A stretch of 64,000 nt of DNA, taken from Undaria pinnatifida (lineage: Eukaryota > Sar > Phaeophyceae > Laminariales > Alariaceae). Of this stretch, positions 11,440 to 21,613 are shown one piece after another. Location: assembly GCA_012845835.1 (NCBI GenBank), contig JABAKD010000002.1:27392710-27456709 (forward strand). Direction: 5' to 3'. The stretch's first letter is position 1. Each line of letters opens with the position of its first letter. The notes under the pieces were generated by a model, which saw nothing but the letters and a program-made list of their open reading frames with translations, was not told the DNA's origin and did not search any database. The translations under genes and the position numbers were made by a program.

Positions 11440-11905
11440 CACACAAGCTGTTACATCGCCACATCCCCGACGGGGGGGGGGGGGGAGGCTGAGGCACTCA
11501 ATTGTTGCCTGCCTTGGTAATTTGACCATTGATGACGCAGCCGTTTCGAGACGGAAGGGGGGAGGGTGGGGGGGCTACTATTTTGTTGCTTGCCTTAAGT
11601 CATTTGACCATTGACCACGCATCCCTTTCGAGACGAAGCACCGTTCCTACTCCTAATAGAGACACCTCCAACATTTGGGCGCTCATTACGCTTCTTCCAT
11701 TTATTACACAAAAACGGTTTACTCGGGAACTGGGGGGGGGAGATGTGTTTTATTAAATAGAATAACACAAGCTGTCACCGGTACATCGCTACATCCCCAG
11801 TGCGCGTGGGGAGCGGGGGTGGGGGGGCGGTACGTGAATTCTTGACAAAAGAACGCGATTTACCGCCACATTCCCAGCGAGGGTAAAATACGGGGTGAGC
11901 ATGCG
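11440..11905. repeat. Cluster of short repeated blocks with G tracts
   Basis: The block acaagctgttacatcgccac recurs as acaagctgtcaccggtacat at 11768 and in part at 11868. Each is followed by a catccccgacg-type end and a run of G. Confidence 0.55.
11560..11692 (-). mobile_element. Non-LTR retrotransposon 3' tail, copy 1
   Basis: The minus strand reads gagcgcccaaatgttggagg, then gtaggaacggtgcttcgtct, ggtcaatggtcaaatgactt, agcaacaaaatagtag and a run of C. The same series occurs at 21415-21545 and 29495-29612. At 29168 it is joined to a Cys-knuckle reverse-transcriptase C-terminus, which identifies the family. Confidence 0.65.
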
Positions 11906-12419
11906 TCATCGAGAGGACAGAAGGCGAGCGCTTCAGTGCTGCTCCTTAGTGTGAGCGGCCACAATGTTGTTGCCCGAGACACCCCTGGCGATGAGTGGGG
12001 GGAGGGGGGGCGGCACAAGACGGGAAACAAAATAAAAACGTGTGACTTCGTAGGACAGCGGTAAAGGGTAACAACGCTGAGGTTGAACTGAAGGCCGCGG
12101 GTTTGTTCCAAAATCGGAATAGCACTTTTAGTTTGCTCAAAACTCAAAAACTTTTCTTCAAAAACGCTCGAGCGGGGAACTCCAGGAAAAAAAGGTGTGA
12201 CGGGAAGCCTGTCCGCGCTGCAGCAGCAGTAGATCACGCAGCAGTAGCTAACGCTTAGTAGAGGTTGGGGTAGAGGTCTAGAGCAAAAACAGAGTGTATT
12301 GATCTCTCACAGCACAGGCGTCGAATCTGCCTGCGGTACTGACGGTTTTGTTTCCTAGTAAACCGCCTTTCCGTGTGGTACAAAACCCCAAATATGCTTC
12401 GTGTTGAGTCGTTTTTGCA

Positions 12420-12830
12420 CCGCATACATCCTGACATGGTGCACCTCTACCGAAGCATGCGTCGACAAAAATAACGGGAAAGTTCCGACGATTTTGGGTT
12501 AAGGAACGCCGTCGTTCACAGACAAAAAAACAAACAAAGGCATTTTTCATTAAATAAAGAGTGCTAACATATGGTACCTCATACCGTACGTAGCACGCGT
12601 CTCTTGTCGATCGTTTTCTTGGCCATCCATCCGCCAGAGGCTCCATTTTCCCTCTGTCGTGTGCTGCTTACCGGAGGAGGCGTGGTACTGTAGGGGTACT
12701 ACTTTTTCGCCAAGTACGTTTTGAATGACGGCGGGGCCTGCTTCTGGAGGACCCAAAATCCCTCCCTATACTATGTTCAAGTAAAACTATCCCCCCCCAA
12801 AAAAGGGTTTCCAGTTGTTTAGGCGTCAAC
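12420..12830. repeat. Fold-back family fragment
   Basis: Contains the family's ccgacgattttgggttaagg block (12475-12505) and one arm, cccaaaatccctccctatac to aaaaaagggtttccag (12752-12817). The latter matches the arms at 17690-17765 and 31657-31790. Confidence 0.6.
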
Positions 12831-12899
12831 CCAACATCGTCGGAACACTACTCTTTCACTCTTGTTTTGCAGTAGTATTCATTTTTCTACCTGACGCAT

Positions 12900-13550
12900 G
12901 CTACGGTGGTACCAGAGGTGCACCTTTTTGTTTTTCGTCTTGAGGCTCCTTCCTTCGTTCCTCACTTGTTGACGAGCTCTATACCCCCCACTCCAACAAA
13001 AAAAATATTTGAAGGAAATAAAAAAGCGCCATTTAGTATATGCCCGATGAACGATGATACCATTTTAGGCCTACTGCAGGTAGGTGCGCGACTTTCTTCT
13101 TTTCTTTTTTTAGTTTGCCAAAACAAGAATGAAATTCCGATGATGTTGGGGTTAAGAAAGCCCCGTCAGCCAGATTATTTTTTTCGGTAGACACAAAAAA
13201 TGCTACCTCTATGGTAGCAACAAGTCATCTCTTAATAGGCAATGGGATGCTTCTTCGGGTTGCATTCTGTCGCGTGCTACGATAAAGGTGCACCACTTTT
13301 TTGTTTTAGGTTCTTCAATGTGGAAGCTTAAGACGTCTCCCAACAAAACTAACTCGGAGAAAAATGAAACTGCCACAATGCCGGATGAAAAATCCCATGG
13401 CCTAGGTACACAGCAAGAATCGCGCAAAAAAAAATGCTCATTATTTATTTTGTTTCCGACAATTTTGGGTGAAGGAGCCCCGTCATTCGGAAACCATTTT
13501 TTCAGACGAAAGCAGCTACCTCCATCGTACACGCGCGTCCTAGATGACAC
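12900..13550. repeat. Two further fold-back family fragments
   Basis: Blocks at about 12905-13240 and 13280-13545 share gaggtgcaccttttt, gatgaaaaatcccatggcc, the gattttgggt block and cctccatcgta...cgcg with 17580-17925, 31260-31580 and 34215-34345. Open frames here on both strands follow the repeat and differ between copies. Confidence 0.6.
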
Positions 13551-14204
13551 GCACCCTGCTGGGATGCTTTTGTTTGTTTTTTTCCGAACCAAACATTTTT
13601 CTCCCAACACCAAGGTGAGGCACATAAAAAAAAACGAGGTGGCGTGCGGGAAAGATCTCGACGATGCCTTTCCATAAACGCCTCGCTCGGCGTTTGCACC
13701 CCACCCACCAACCCACCCACCCACCCCGTTGTCGAGAAAGTTAGCTCGGAAATTCGTCCGACGGGGGTGTGCTATCTTGGTGTGTTCTACGGTATCTCTT
13801 TGTTTGCTGGGTACCGTGGTCCCTCGTCAACTCATTTTCTTTCCGCTGGTCTCCATGCATCATCGCAGGATATCTATCTGCGAAGTGAGTGCCATATGTT
13901 GTTTGTCGCGCGCCCCGCACCCCCACCTGGGCCCCCGTTCTCTCTCGTGCTTCATGTACCCCCCCCCCCAAAGATCTCGGTGTCCTCGCGAGGGGGTCGG
14001 TGTCCTCACGAGTTGTTCATGGCTCATGGTTAATCTTCAGAGATCTACGCGTGTGTGTGCACTACGACTGCAGCGATGGAGCGCCGAAGAAGGACGGCCG
14101 GTTGGTTGGACGGAAAGCGAACGCTGTTGCCGGGCCGTGACCAGGATGACCGCTTTGCACCGACGATGTTTATGCGTCGGACAGGGGGGGTGTTGCAGCG
14201 CGAC

Positions 14205-14365
14205 AGCGCGAGGAAATATTATGCACGACATGTGGCGACTGTGCTGATCAGTGTCACGCGGAAGACCTATCTGTGTGAGCAGGGGGTAAGTTTTACAAGC
14301 TCCTTTGGTTACATAGGATGGATAGGGGCAGGAAGGATCCATGGTGTGGGGTAGCCTTCAGCTGC
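14205..14365 (+). repeat. Dispersed repeat, partner of 9325-9488
   Basis: Carries ctgatcagtgtcacgcggaa, gacctatctgtgtgagcagg and ggataggggcaggaaggatc. Inverted relative to the first copy. Function unknown. Confidence 0.75.
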
Positions 14366-14415
14366 GTCTATAAGACCAGTCACAGGGTTTCGCAAACTAC
14401 CCGGTGTTAGTTCTA

Positions 14416-14667
14416 AAGACCGCCAAGAACGACAAGTATCAACTTTTTATTCCACCATGTCAAGTGCCAATCGAAGTATGCTTGTCGCGTGTCCACCTGC
14501 CGTGGGTGCAAAACGCCCGCGAAGGCGCTTGGATGCTCGTACAACCAGAATCCAAACCGCGGCAATCGGAGACTTGTGGGGCCTGGAGAGCCCTGCTCGA
14601 GCCAGAGCCCAACTCGTTCTCCAAAAACACTGAAGACAGCCACGTGCGACCAGTGTCAGGAGTAGGG
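14416..14667 (+). CDS. Possible Cys-rich exon fragment
   Basis: A frame without an early ATG is open up to TAG at about 14667 and encodes VKCQSKYACRVSTCRGC, then GCSYNQNPNRGN and a C-terminal CDQCQ. The spacing C-x5-C-x4-C-x2-C-x8-C suggests metal binding, but I cannot assign a family. Two other frames are also open over the same interval, so this may be chance. There is no clear splice acceptor upstream. Confidence 0.22.
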
Positions 14668-14859
14668 AGCAAGGCCCGAGGGTACCGCCGTGCCTTAGCA
14701 CTACGACTATATAGTGATACAACTGCCACTACACACTACCACTACACACTACCAGTACACCACAAGTACGATGGCGACTACCAGAGGCATGATCTCGGAT
14801 GGTGCGTGGTGGACCGTTGTGGTCGAACAGCCCGGACATTCTCGGCTAGGGGGGTATAA

Positions 14860-15790
14860 TAATCGGGTACCTTTTGGAACTTGAGTAGCCAGAATCGGGT
14901 CTACGCGGCGTAATTGTGGCCATCGTCGGGTGGTGGCCGGCGTTGGCCAATGAGATGGCGTCCTGGGGTCGTTGCGGTCACTGAAATAGAAAGGCATCCA
15001 ATTTCAGCCACGAAGGCACCGGGCACACCATATTTTAGCCACTTACTTGTCCTGTGAAACCTTCCTGGCCCGACGCGCGGGTTGGGATATGATCCGTGAA
15101 TAACCCTTTTTGGCAAGACCGTAAAACTTTGAGCGAGCGAAGGGGGGGCGCTTTGTAGTCGTTTCCGGAGTAACCAGAGGGAGAGAACAGGGCGGACGGC
15201 CGATAAAAGCTGGGGAAATTCTCCCGCTCGCCCGCTCGCTCACGCCAACCAAATGGTCCGTTGTGTATGGGCTTTTTCTGCTGAAGATTTGTAAGATAGA
15301 GTGCTGTTTACAGACACATGTGATAAGTCGTGGTGCCGGGAAGGTGTGAGGGAAGGGACGCAGGGGTATCAGCTTCGCTTGGAAACAGCACTGGTTCTTC
15401 TTGGAAGTTGTTACTGGCGTTGAGCTATGAGAAGCTCAAGGAGACAAGAAAGGAGTGGTGAGGGCATGGGGGTGGGGTGAGGCTCACAGAATTCGTTTCC
15501 CCCCCGGCATTGCGGCTGTGCTCTCTTCTGGACCTCTATCCATGAAACGTACAACGAACGTTCTCCTAGATGTTGTATATTCCTATGGGTGCTTAAGGTG
15601 CTTACATCTATCTTGTCAAGAGGAAGAACGTTTTATTACCGAGAACACTCTTCTTGTGGTATAAGCTAGCTAGATTCTACGCGTTATCTTCTCCACTCAG
15701 AATATTCCGTTCAAGAGAATATTCTTGTGACCGAAGACCAGGATTCTGCGGGCTATCTTACCGAATCTATTGCCAGCTATACTGACACTC
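14860..15790. other. Non-coding stretch, no recognised gene
   Basis: No splice-bounded frame or repeat family was recognised. Near 15293 a short block (taagatagagtgctgtttac) recurs at 16307, so the duplication described next may begin here. Confidence 0.3.
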
Positions 15791-15796
15791 TATTGC

Positions 15797-16050
15797 ACAC
15801 AGGCCTCCTTCTTGCGGGTCTCTCGACTACCAGGTAGGCAAGTTCCACGATATTCACTCATCTAAGAGAAGCTCTTGTATTACTCCCACAAGCCACGGAA
15901 ATAACTGAACGATTATGCACGGATGGCGTAAGATCATCATATCCCTTTATTCCTATATGCACACGCCTTCGAAGGCACGTGAAAACGTTTGTATACCATA
16001 TCCGCATCCTACATTATATGCCTTGCTAGGCTCCCAGGGAAATACCATAT
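15797..16050 (+). repeat. Direct duplication, unit 1
   Basis: Shares agagaagctcttgtattact, gaacgattatgcacgga and taccatatccgcatccta with 16327-16595 in the same order. The units are about 533 bp apart and clearly diverged. Confidence 0.8.
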
Positions 16051-16326
16051 AACACTAGCCCACCCTGATGAGCTGCATATGCAGAAATATGGAAGATTCG
16101 GCGAGGCATCGATTCCACGGCCTAGAACATGACTCGAAGATGTGGCTCTTCAAAATCCACTCCCACACCTCTACATACTCTGCGAGGCTACGAAGCCTAG
16201 CAAAAATTCCAAAGAAGAAAACCGAAATGGAAAACAGAAGACGGGAAACGGGCTACAGAAAACCCAGCGGTAATGGCGGATTGTGCTACCGATGACGCCA
16301 AGCTTTATAAGATAGGGCACTGTTAA

Positions 16327-16595
16327 CAGACATAGACCTCCTTGCGGGTCTCTCTACTATCAGGTAGGCATGTTCCACAATGTTCGCTCGCTTGTCTTAG
16401 AGAAGCTCTTGTATTACTCCCACTAGCCACGGACAGAACTGAACGATTATGCACGGACGGAAGGCGCAAGATCACCATCTTATCCCCTTGTTCCTATACG
16501 CACACGCCTTCAAAGGCACGTGAAACTCATTTGATACCATATCCGCATCCTAGATCCTATGCCTTGCTGCAGGTTCCCAAGGCAATACCACCGTA
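16327..16595 (+). repeat. Direct duplication, unit 2
   Basis: Second unit of the 15797-16050 duplication, with small insertions (for example after the gcacggacgg block). No coding frame is conserved. Confidence 0.8.
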
Positions 16596-16727
16596 ACAGC
16601 AGCTCGAAAAACGATAGCAAAGAGCGTAACAAACAAAACCTTCCAACGCGCACGAACCTCTTCCAATATTACGAATTCCAACAAATGCCTCCTTGTCCCC
16701 TCTCTCCTCTTCGTAAGTATATACTTT

Positions 16728-17020
16728 CACACACATCTACTTTCCAACTTCTGGAGAAGCCGTGGTCACAGGCGTCGTCCCTTCTCCCCCCCGGCTCTTG
16801 CCTTCAACTTCTATCGCGCATAGGGTTCAGCAATCCCACTGCTTGTCGATTTTCCATCGAGTGTTGCTAACTCACGCTCTCGCGCTTTCCGCACGTCAAT
16901 TTGTGCTCAAAAGAAAAAGTCCACACGAATTTATACGAGTGTACACTCGGGGGGGTTCGAACTAATGAAGCTGACCTATACCAGGCTCGAGGATAAGCTG
17001 ATACGCCACCAGGGCGACCG
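16728..17020 (-). mobile_element. tRNA-like SINE (family S1), copy 1
   Basis: On the minus strand the element starts cggtcgccctggtggcgtat and has an A-box-like TGGCGTATCAGC and a B-box-like gttcgaacccc. It continues through the family body (gcgcgagagcgtgagttagc, ggttcttgcc-type block, gtgaccacggcttctccaga) to its 3' end. It lacks a long A-tail. Seven copies occur in this window. Confidence 0.8.
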
Positions 17021-17051
17021 ACAACACACATATATATTAAATAACTAATTT

Positions 17052-17235
17052 TCAAGGACGTCAGCCGTGAGTTTGACGAATTTCAGGTCAATACTCATCT
17101 TTGCAAGCTGCGTTGTTGGTACTCGTAATATACTATAGGAGTGAGTTTTTATTGGGAGGGGTCCTATTTTTTGTCCACTATAATGGTAAGTGTTGTCATT
17201 TATACTTTAGGTGGGGAATTTTGAGCTCTATATTA
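17052..17235 (+). repeat. Dispersed hairpin module plus 110-bp extension
   Basis: The module (ttcaaggacgtcagccgtga to ctcatctttgcaagctgcgt) is followed by gtaatatactatagg, tattgggaggggtccta and tggggaattttgagc. The same composite occurs at 42547-42740, so the unit is about 190 bp. Confidence 0.8.
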
Positions 17236-17579
17236 CACCCCAAGGCAACGATAGGTGAGGTCATTTTTTGGGCCTGATTTTGCTGTGACTCGGGGTCACT
17301 CGTGCGAGTGACCCCCTCCCCCCTGTTTCTTTGCGAGCTTAAGCTCTCGCGCTGTTGTCAGAAGCTTGGCGATAAGAACCCGCAGTGGAATTGTGTACGC
17401 TATTACGCTGCAACAACAAAAAATCGGGGCACTCCTCCGCTACCGTAGGATTTTTTTTTTTTTTTGCTCCTGTCCACTGGCACCCCAGAGCACTTCGTAG
17501 GGCTTTTCGGGCTTGGACACAGCCGACGTGGTCTAGCAATGATGGCCCCGGGCTAGCAGCTAGCAATAGGACGATCGGG

Positions 17580-17925
17580 GCGTACCGTTGTTGTTCTTCG
17601 TTTTAAGGCTCCTATCCTCACTTGACGTACTTGAGGAGCTCTGTGCACACCTCATCCAACACCCAAGTTCGAAAACCAACTTGAGCTTAACGCCTTTCCA
17701 ACTGGAAACCCTTTTGCGGGACAAATTTACTTGAACTTAGTATAGCGAGGGATTTGGGGGCTCTAAAGGGGTGAACCATCCCATGGCCCCTATCAGGTAC
17801 ACAACGAACAATATAGCGAAACAACGATGGAAAATTCCCACGATTTTGGGTTATGGAGCGCCGCCGTTCAGAAAAAAAAGCCAGAAAATGGTGTACCTCC
17901 ATTGTAGCACGCGTCGGTTGCTATG
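17580..17925 (+). repeat. Fold-back family fragment
   Basis: Contains cttgaggagctctgtgc, one arm (ccaactggaaaccctttt to gagggatttgggggctct, 17697-17765), ccatcccatggcccc, the gattttgggttatgg block and tacctccattgtagcacgcg. Confidence 0.65.
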
Positions 17926-17999
17926 TATTAGTAGAGTAGTAACGAGGCAGGATAGGAGTCTCCCCTATCCTTGAACAGCGTGAAAATTGACGGCCCAGC

Positions 18000-19375
18000 T
18001 GTGAGATCAACAATTTTCGCTGTAGGCGGTGTGCGAGCAAAGTAAAAAAAAACGGAAAGCACTAATTAGTTCCAGGTACCTGGTGACTGCGTATCGGTAA
18101 TTGCTACCAGGTACGTTAGTAGTGGAGTGGGAATGAAGCCAAAGAAGTAGGCCGTGCGCGCTCGAAGCAAAAAAAAAAAGAACCTACTAATAGCGGCATT
18201 CAAAGCATGCCGCAACAAAGATTGAAGCACGGCGACCGCCGCCAACTCAAGAGAAACGGGGGGGGGGGGGGGGGGGGGACCACGAAAACACACTGCACCA
18301 CGGCAACTATGGCCAATTCGAGAAGCATCAAACGAAACGAATCCCATGAGTTAGCTAGTGCAAGCTCGCCCGCTTCTTCTGTAAACGCCGGCTTTCGTGG
18401 AAATCTGCTGTGTACAGATCTAAGCAGCACGCAACGATGCAAGCGGCGACAGAAAGTAGACAGCGGCAGACAAGACTACTAAATGCCGGCAATGGAATTC
18501 GTGACAAAATAGTTTTCGCGGTTAAAAAGAAAAAAAGATGCTGGCGCTGATAAAACAAAGCACCAAATGTCGATACGTAGCAGTTACTCCTGCTGCCGCA
18601 TCACCGCGCAAAAGATTGAATACACCCCGCCTCCGTTTCTAAATGCTGTTCAAAGGATTAGAAACGAACCGCAATTGTTCGGGCATCCTGCTCTTCTATG
18701 GCTACGAGCGAAGCGAGTTTCTAACCACACGACGGCACCGAAAAATATCGGGAAAAAACTCTTTTCCAGCCTCGCGTGCCCAAAATGCCCGTGTCCGGTC
18801 CAACCATCGGAATCGGAACCTCGCAAAAAGAACAAACCGAGGAACAGTCGGCTTCAATGTTTCGACATTTTCTGCTTCCCGCCAACGCACGCAGAACAGT
18901 CGACCACAGTCGTAACTATACGCCCCCGTGAGCGCCTATCGGAAGCAACAGCATCTTACAGAGAAATGAACTCTTAAGAGCTCGTATAGGGCTAATAAAT
19001 ATTAGATCGTACGTTTCAAGAGCTTGTATTACGCTTCGCAGTCTTTTATAGAAAAAAAAATGAAGTCTTTATAGAGAACAAAAAATGTAAATTGTTTTGT
19101 GTGGTATGCTGCCAGGCACTCGCAACACCCAAAAACAACGGGCAGCCCTGACCCCTATTCCCCTGCGGAACTGCAATTTGACGTTAAAAATAAGACAAGA
19201 AAAAGGGGGGGGGGGGGGCATTGCCGCCCAATTTCCCTGTAAAAAATGCCTATAGCAAGTCGAGAACTGCGGTAGTAGCGAAAAATATGTCACATCCGGG
19301 CTTTTCATCTAGCAGTAGCAAAAAATAAAACCTGAAAAATACACGGCTATTTATTACCCATGCGTTTTTCTTTCT
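18000..19375. other. Non-coding stretch with long G homopolymers
   Basis: G runs of about 20 at 18259 and 14 at 19205. The open frame at 18567-18977 (plus) overlaps equally long frames on the other strand and has no motif. No gene is supported. Confidence 0.3.
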
Positions 19376-19379
19376 CATG

Positions 19380-19785
19380 GCGCGGTGCGGTTCAGCACGG
19401 CGTTACTGTACCGCGCCGCACCGCACCGTGTGATTTTTCCTTTTACAAAACCGCACCGCACCGCACCGCACTGGAAGGTGGCCCATGAATAAATATACCA
19501 GACCGTACGATAAAAAGTACTAAAAACCTGCGCTGAACCGCGCCATCCGACTCTCACCAAAAAAAAAAGACAGCGGAAAAGGGTCAAGTGGTGTGCTACG
19601 GCGCGGTGCGGTTTTCGCCAGATTTTCACCGAACTGCACCCGCGCACCGCACCGTGTCATTTCAAACGGCATGGTATGAAAACTCAAAAACCAAAATCCG
19701 CACCACACCGTACCGTACCGTACCGCATCGCACCGCACCGCACCGCACCGCACCTCACCGCACCTCACCGCACCGTAAGATTCTC
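19380..19785. repeat. CACCG/CGGTG pentamer repeat field
   Basis: Runs of ccgcaccgcaccgcaccg on one strand and gcggtgcgg on the other, linked by gattttcac and cataccataaaaac-like spacers. His-Arg-Thr frames are by-products. Confidence 0.85.
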
Positions 19786-20439
19786 ACATACTAAAAATCT
19801 CATCGCATCACATCGTAGGACATTGCAACTAGCAAAAAAGAACGCACCGCGTGGTTCGGTTCTACACGGTGACAAAAATCTAAGAAAAAAAAAAAAAAGT
19901 GTGACCAAAACACCCTTCAAGATAATACAACCCTTCCAGAAAAAAAACAACGTTTGACCAACAATATATCTACCGGTATATATACGGAGTATACAATGGA
20001 CATGATGTAAAACTCAACAAGCAGGCAGATGCTGGAGGCGGAGCTCAATGCAAGCGCGCATGGTCGTCTGCTCTTAAGAGACGACCGGACCAGACTAGAC
20101 CACCACAGAATCTAAAAAAATCTACCGTATACGCAAAGCGGTGGCACGGATCATCTTTGCACGGGCTAGCGCGCATGGGGGCGGGCGGGCGGGCGGGTGG
20201 GCGGGCGGAGGGGGGGGGGGGCATCAAATTCATTTGAATAAAATCGTTCCAACTAAAGTTCGGCGGACTAGAGGATTGGCCTCGAGTCTTACTCGTTAAC
20301 ACGCCTATTCGTAAAAACGCCTAGTTAGGCCAGAGAGGTGCGTGTACTGCAGGGTGGGTCGCCCGCTTCTTCGCGATCAAGACGGGCCGAACGGCTTACT
20401 GCCTCGGTCTCTTCTCTTTGAAGCGCGATCTCGGCAGGA

Positions 20440-20490
20440 ACCAATCCACTCCTCATCCGCGATCTCGGCAGGAACCAATCCACTCCTCAT
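20440..20490. repeat. 33-bp direct repeat at the end of the kinase gene
   Basis: The block gcgatctcggcaggaaccaa followed by tccactcctcatcc occurs twice with a period of 33 bases, just downstream of the kinase stop codon on the minus strand. The stop codon lies in the second copy. Confidence 0.75.
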
Positions 20491-20552
20491 CCTCTGCCGA
20501 ACATGCCCTTCTTCTTCGGCTGGTTCGCTTCGCGCTCCAGCCCCGTAAGCAC
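20487..20552 (-). CDS. Kinase exon 9 (C-terminus and stop)
   Basis: Acceptor cgtcgttctgaag then GTG in phase 0. It encodes VLTGLEREANQPKKKGMF plus three residues and TGA. The helix I continuation V-L-x-x-L-E fits directly after REIHA, and the basic KKK end is typical of such tails. It was found by searching the minus strand downstream for a phase-0 acceptor that completes helix I, so it is slightly less certain than the exons before it. Confidence 0.75.
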   Translation of the reverse strand: MLTGLEREANQPKKKGMFGRG

Positions 20553-21553
20553 CTTCAGAACGACGAAAAGTGTCGCAGTCGGCAGCAAGCGACGAGGTAC
20601 TGACTGTGAGCGCGCGGGGATGGGGTGGGCGGGCGTAGTAGCCGACCTTCCGTGACCGGGCTTGCGGTAGCGGATACTTCGTATTGGAGTAGTGGAGGAG
20701 CGCTCACCAGCCGCTAGCGAATAAGGAAATATCTACTGTAGCTTCTCGCTCTCCCCCATTCGCCCTCCCTCCCACCCTTTATAACCCCCACCCCCCCCAT
20801 CCCCCTACCTACCGCTGTACGGGCTCGGTGCCGGTTGACAACGACGCCAGAAAACACGTCTGTCACTACGCGAGCTAGACAACCAGGGTATCGTCTTCGT
20901 TTTTTTTCTCATTGCTATGTTTTCGGCGGTACGTGAGATGGTGATCGAGTTACATCATGCCTGCTGGTATTGTGCGGAGTGGAGAACCTTAACTCTGTGC
21001 GAGGGTGGTCATATCACGTGGTGTGGTACCATGGTATACCGTAAAAGGCGTCCATGAGGCAGTTACAATAGTATACCATTGCTGTCTCTGGAAGTGGCCT
21101 CACCAGAAAATAAATGAATTGCTTCGAAGCTGTCATCCGATGTGCAAGAAATTACAAGAAATTACGCACAACCTGCCGACGTCCGCCTGACGAGCATTTC
21201 TTAGCAGGATGTGTGTAGCTCACCCTTCATGCGATCTGCCAAACACCTCACGGCGCTTCGCGCTTAGTGTACGCCATGCCTGCCTGGTCGGTACAACAAA
21301 ACCCGACGTGCTCCGTCCCGGCATCGTAGGGATGCGAGGGTCTATCTGTAGACATACCACTGCGGCTATGCATGAAACAATCTACACCCCGCCTCCCTCT
21401 ATGGAAGAAACGTCGTGAGCGCCGAAATGTTGGAGGTGTCTCTGTTAAGAGTGGGAACGGCGCTCCGCCTCGAAAGGCATGCGTGGTCAACGGTCAAATG
21501 ACTAATGCAACTCACAAATATGTGCGCCCCCCCCCCCCCCACCCCCCCCCCCA

Positions 21554-21613
<60 letters not shown>

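Noticed and set aside
13209..13724. 171-codon minus-strand frame
   Set aside because: It runs across fold-back family fragments and is not conserved in the other copies at 31260 and 34215.
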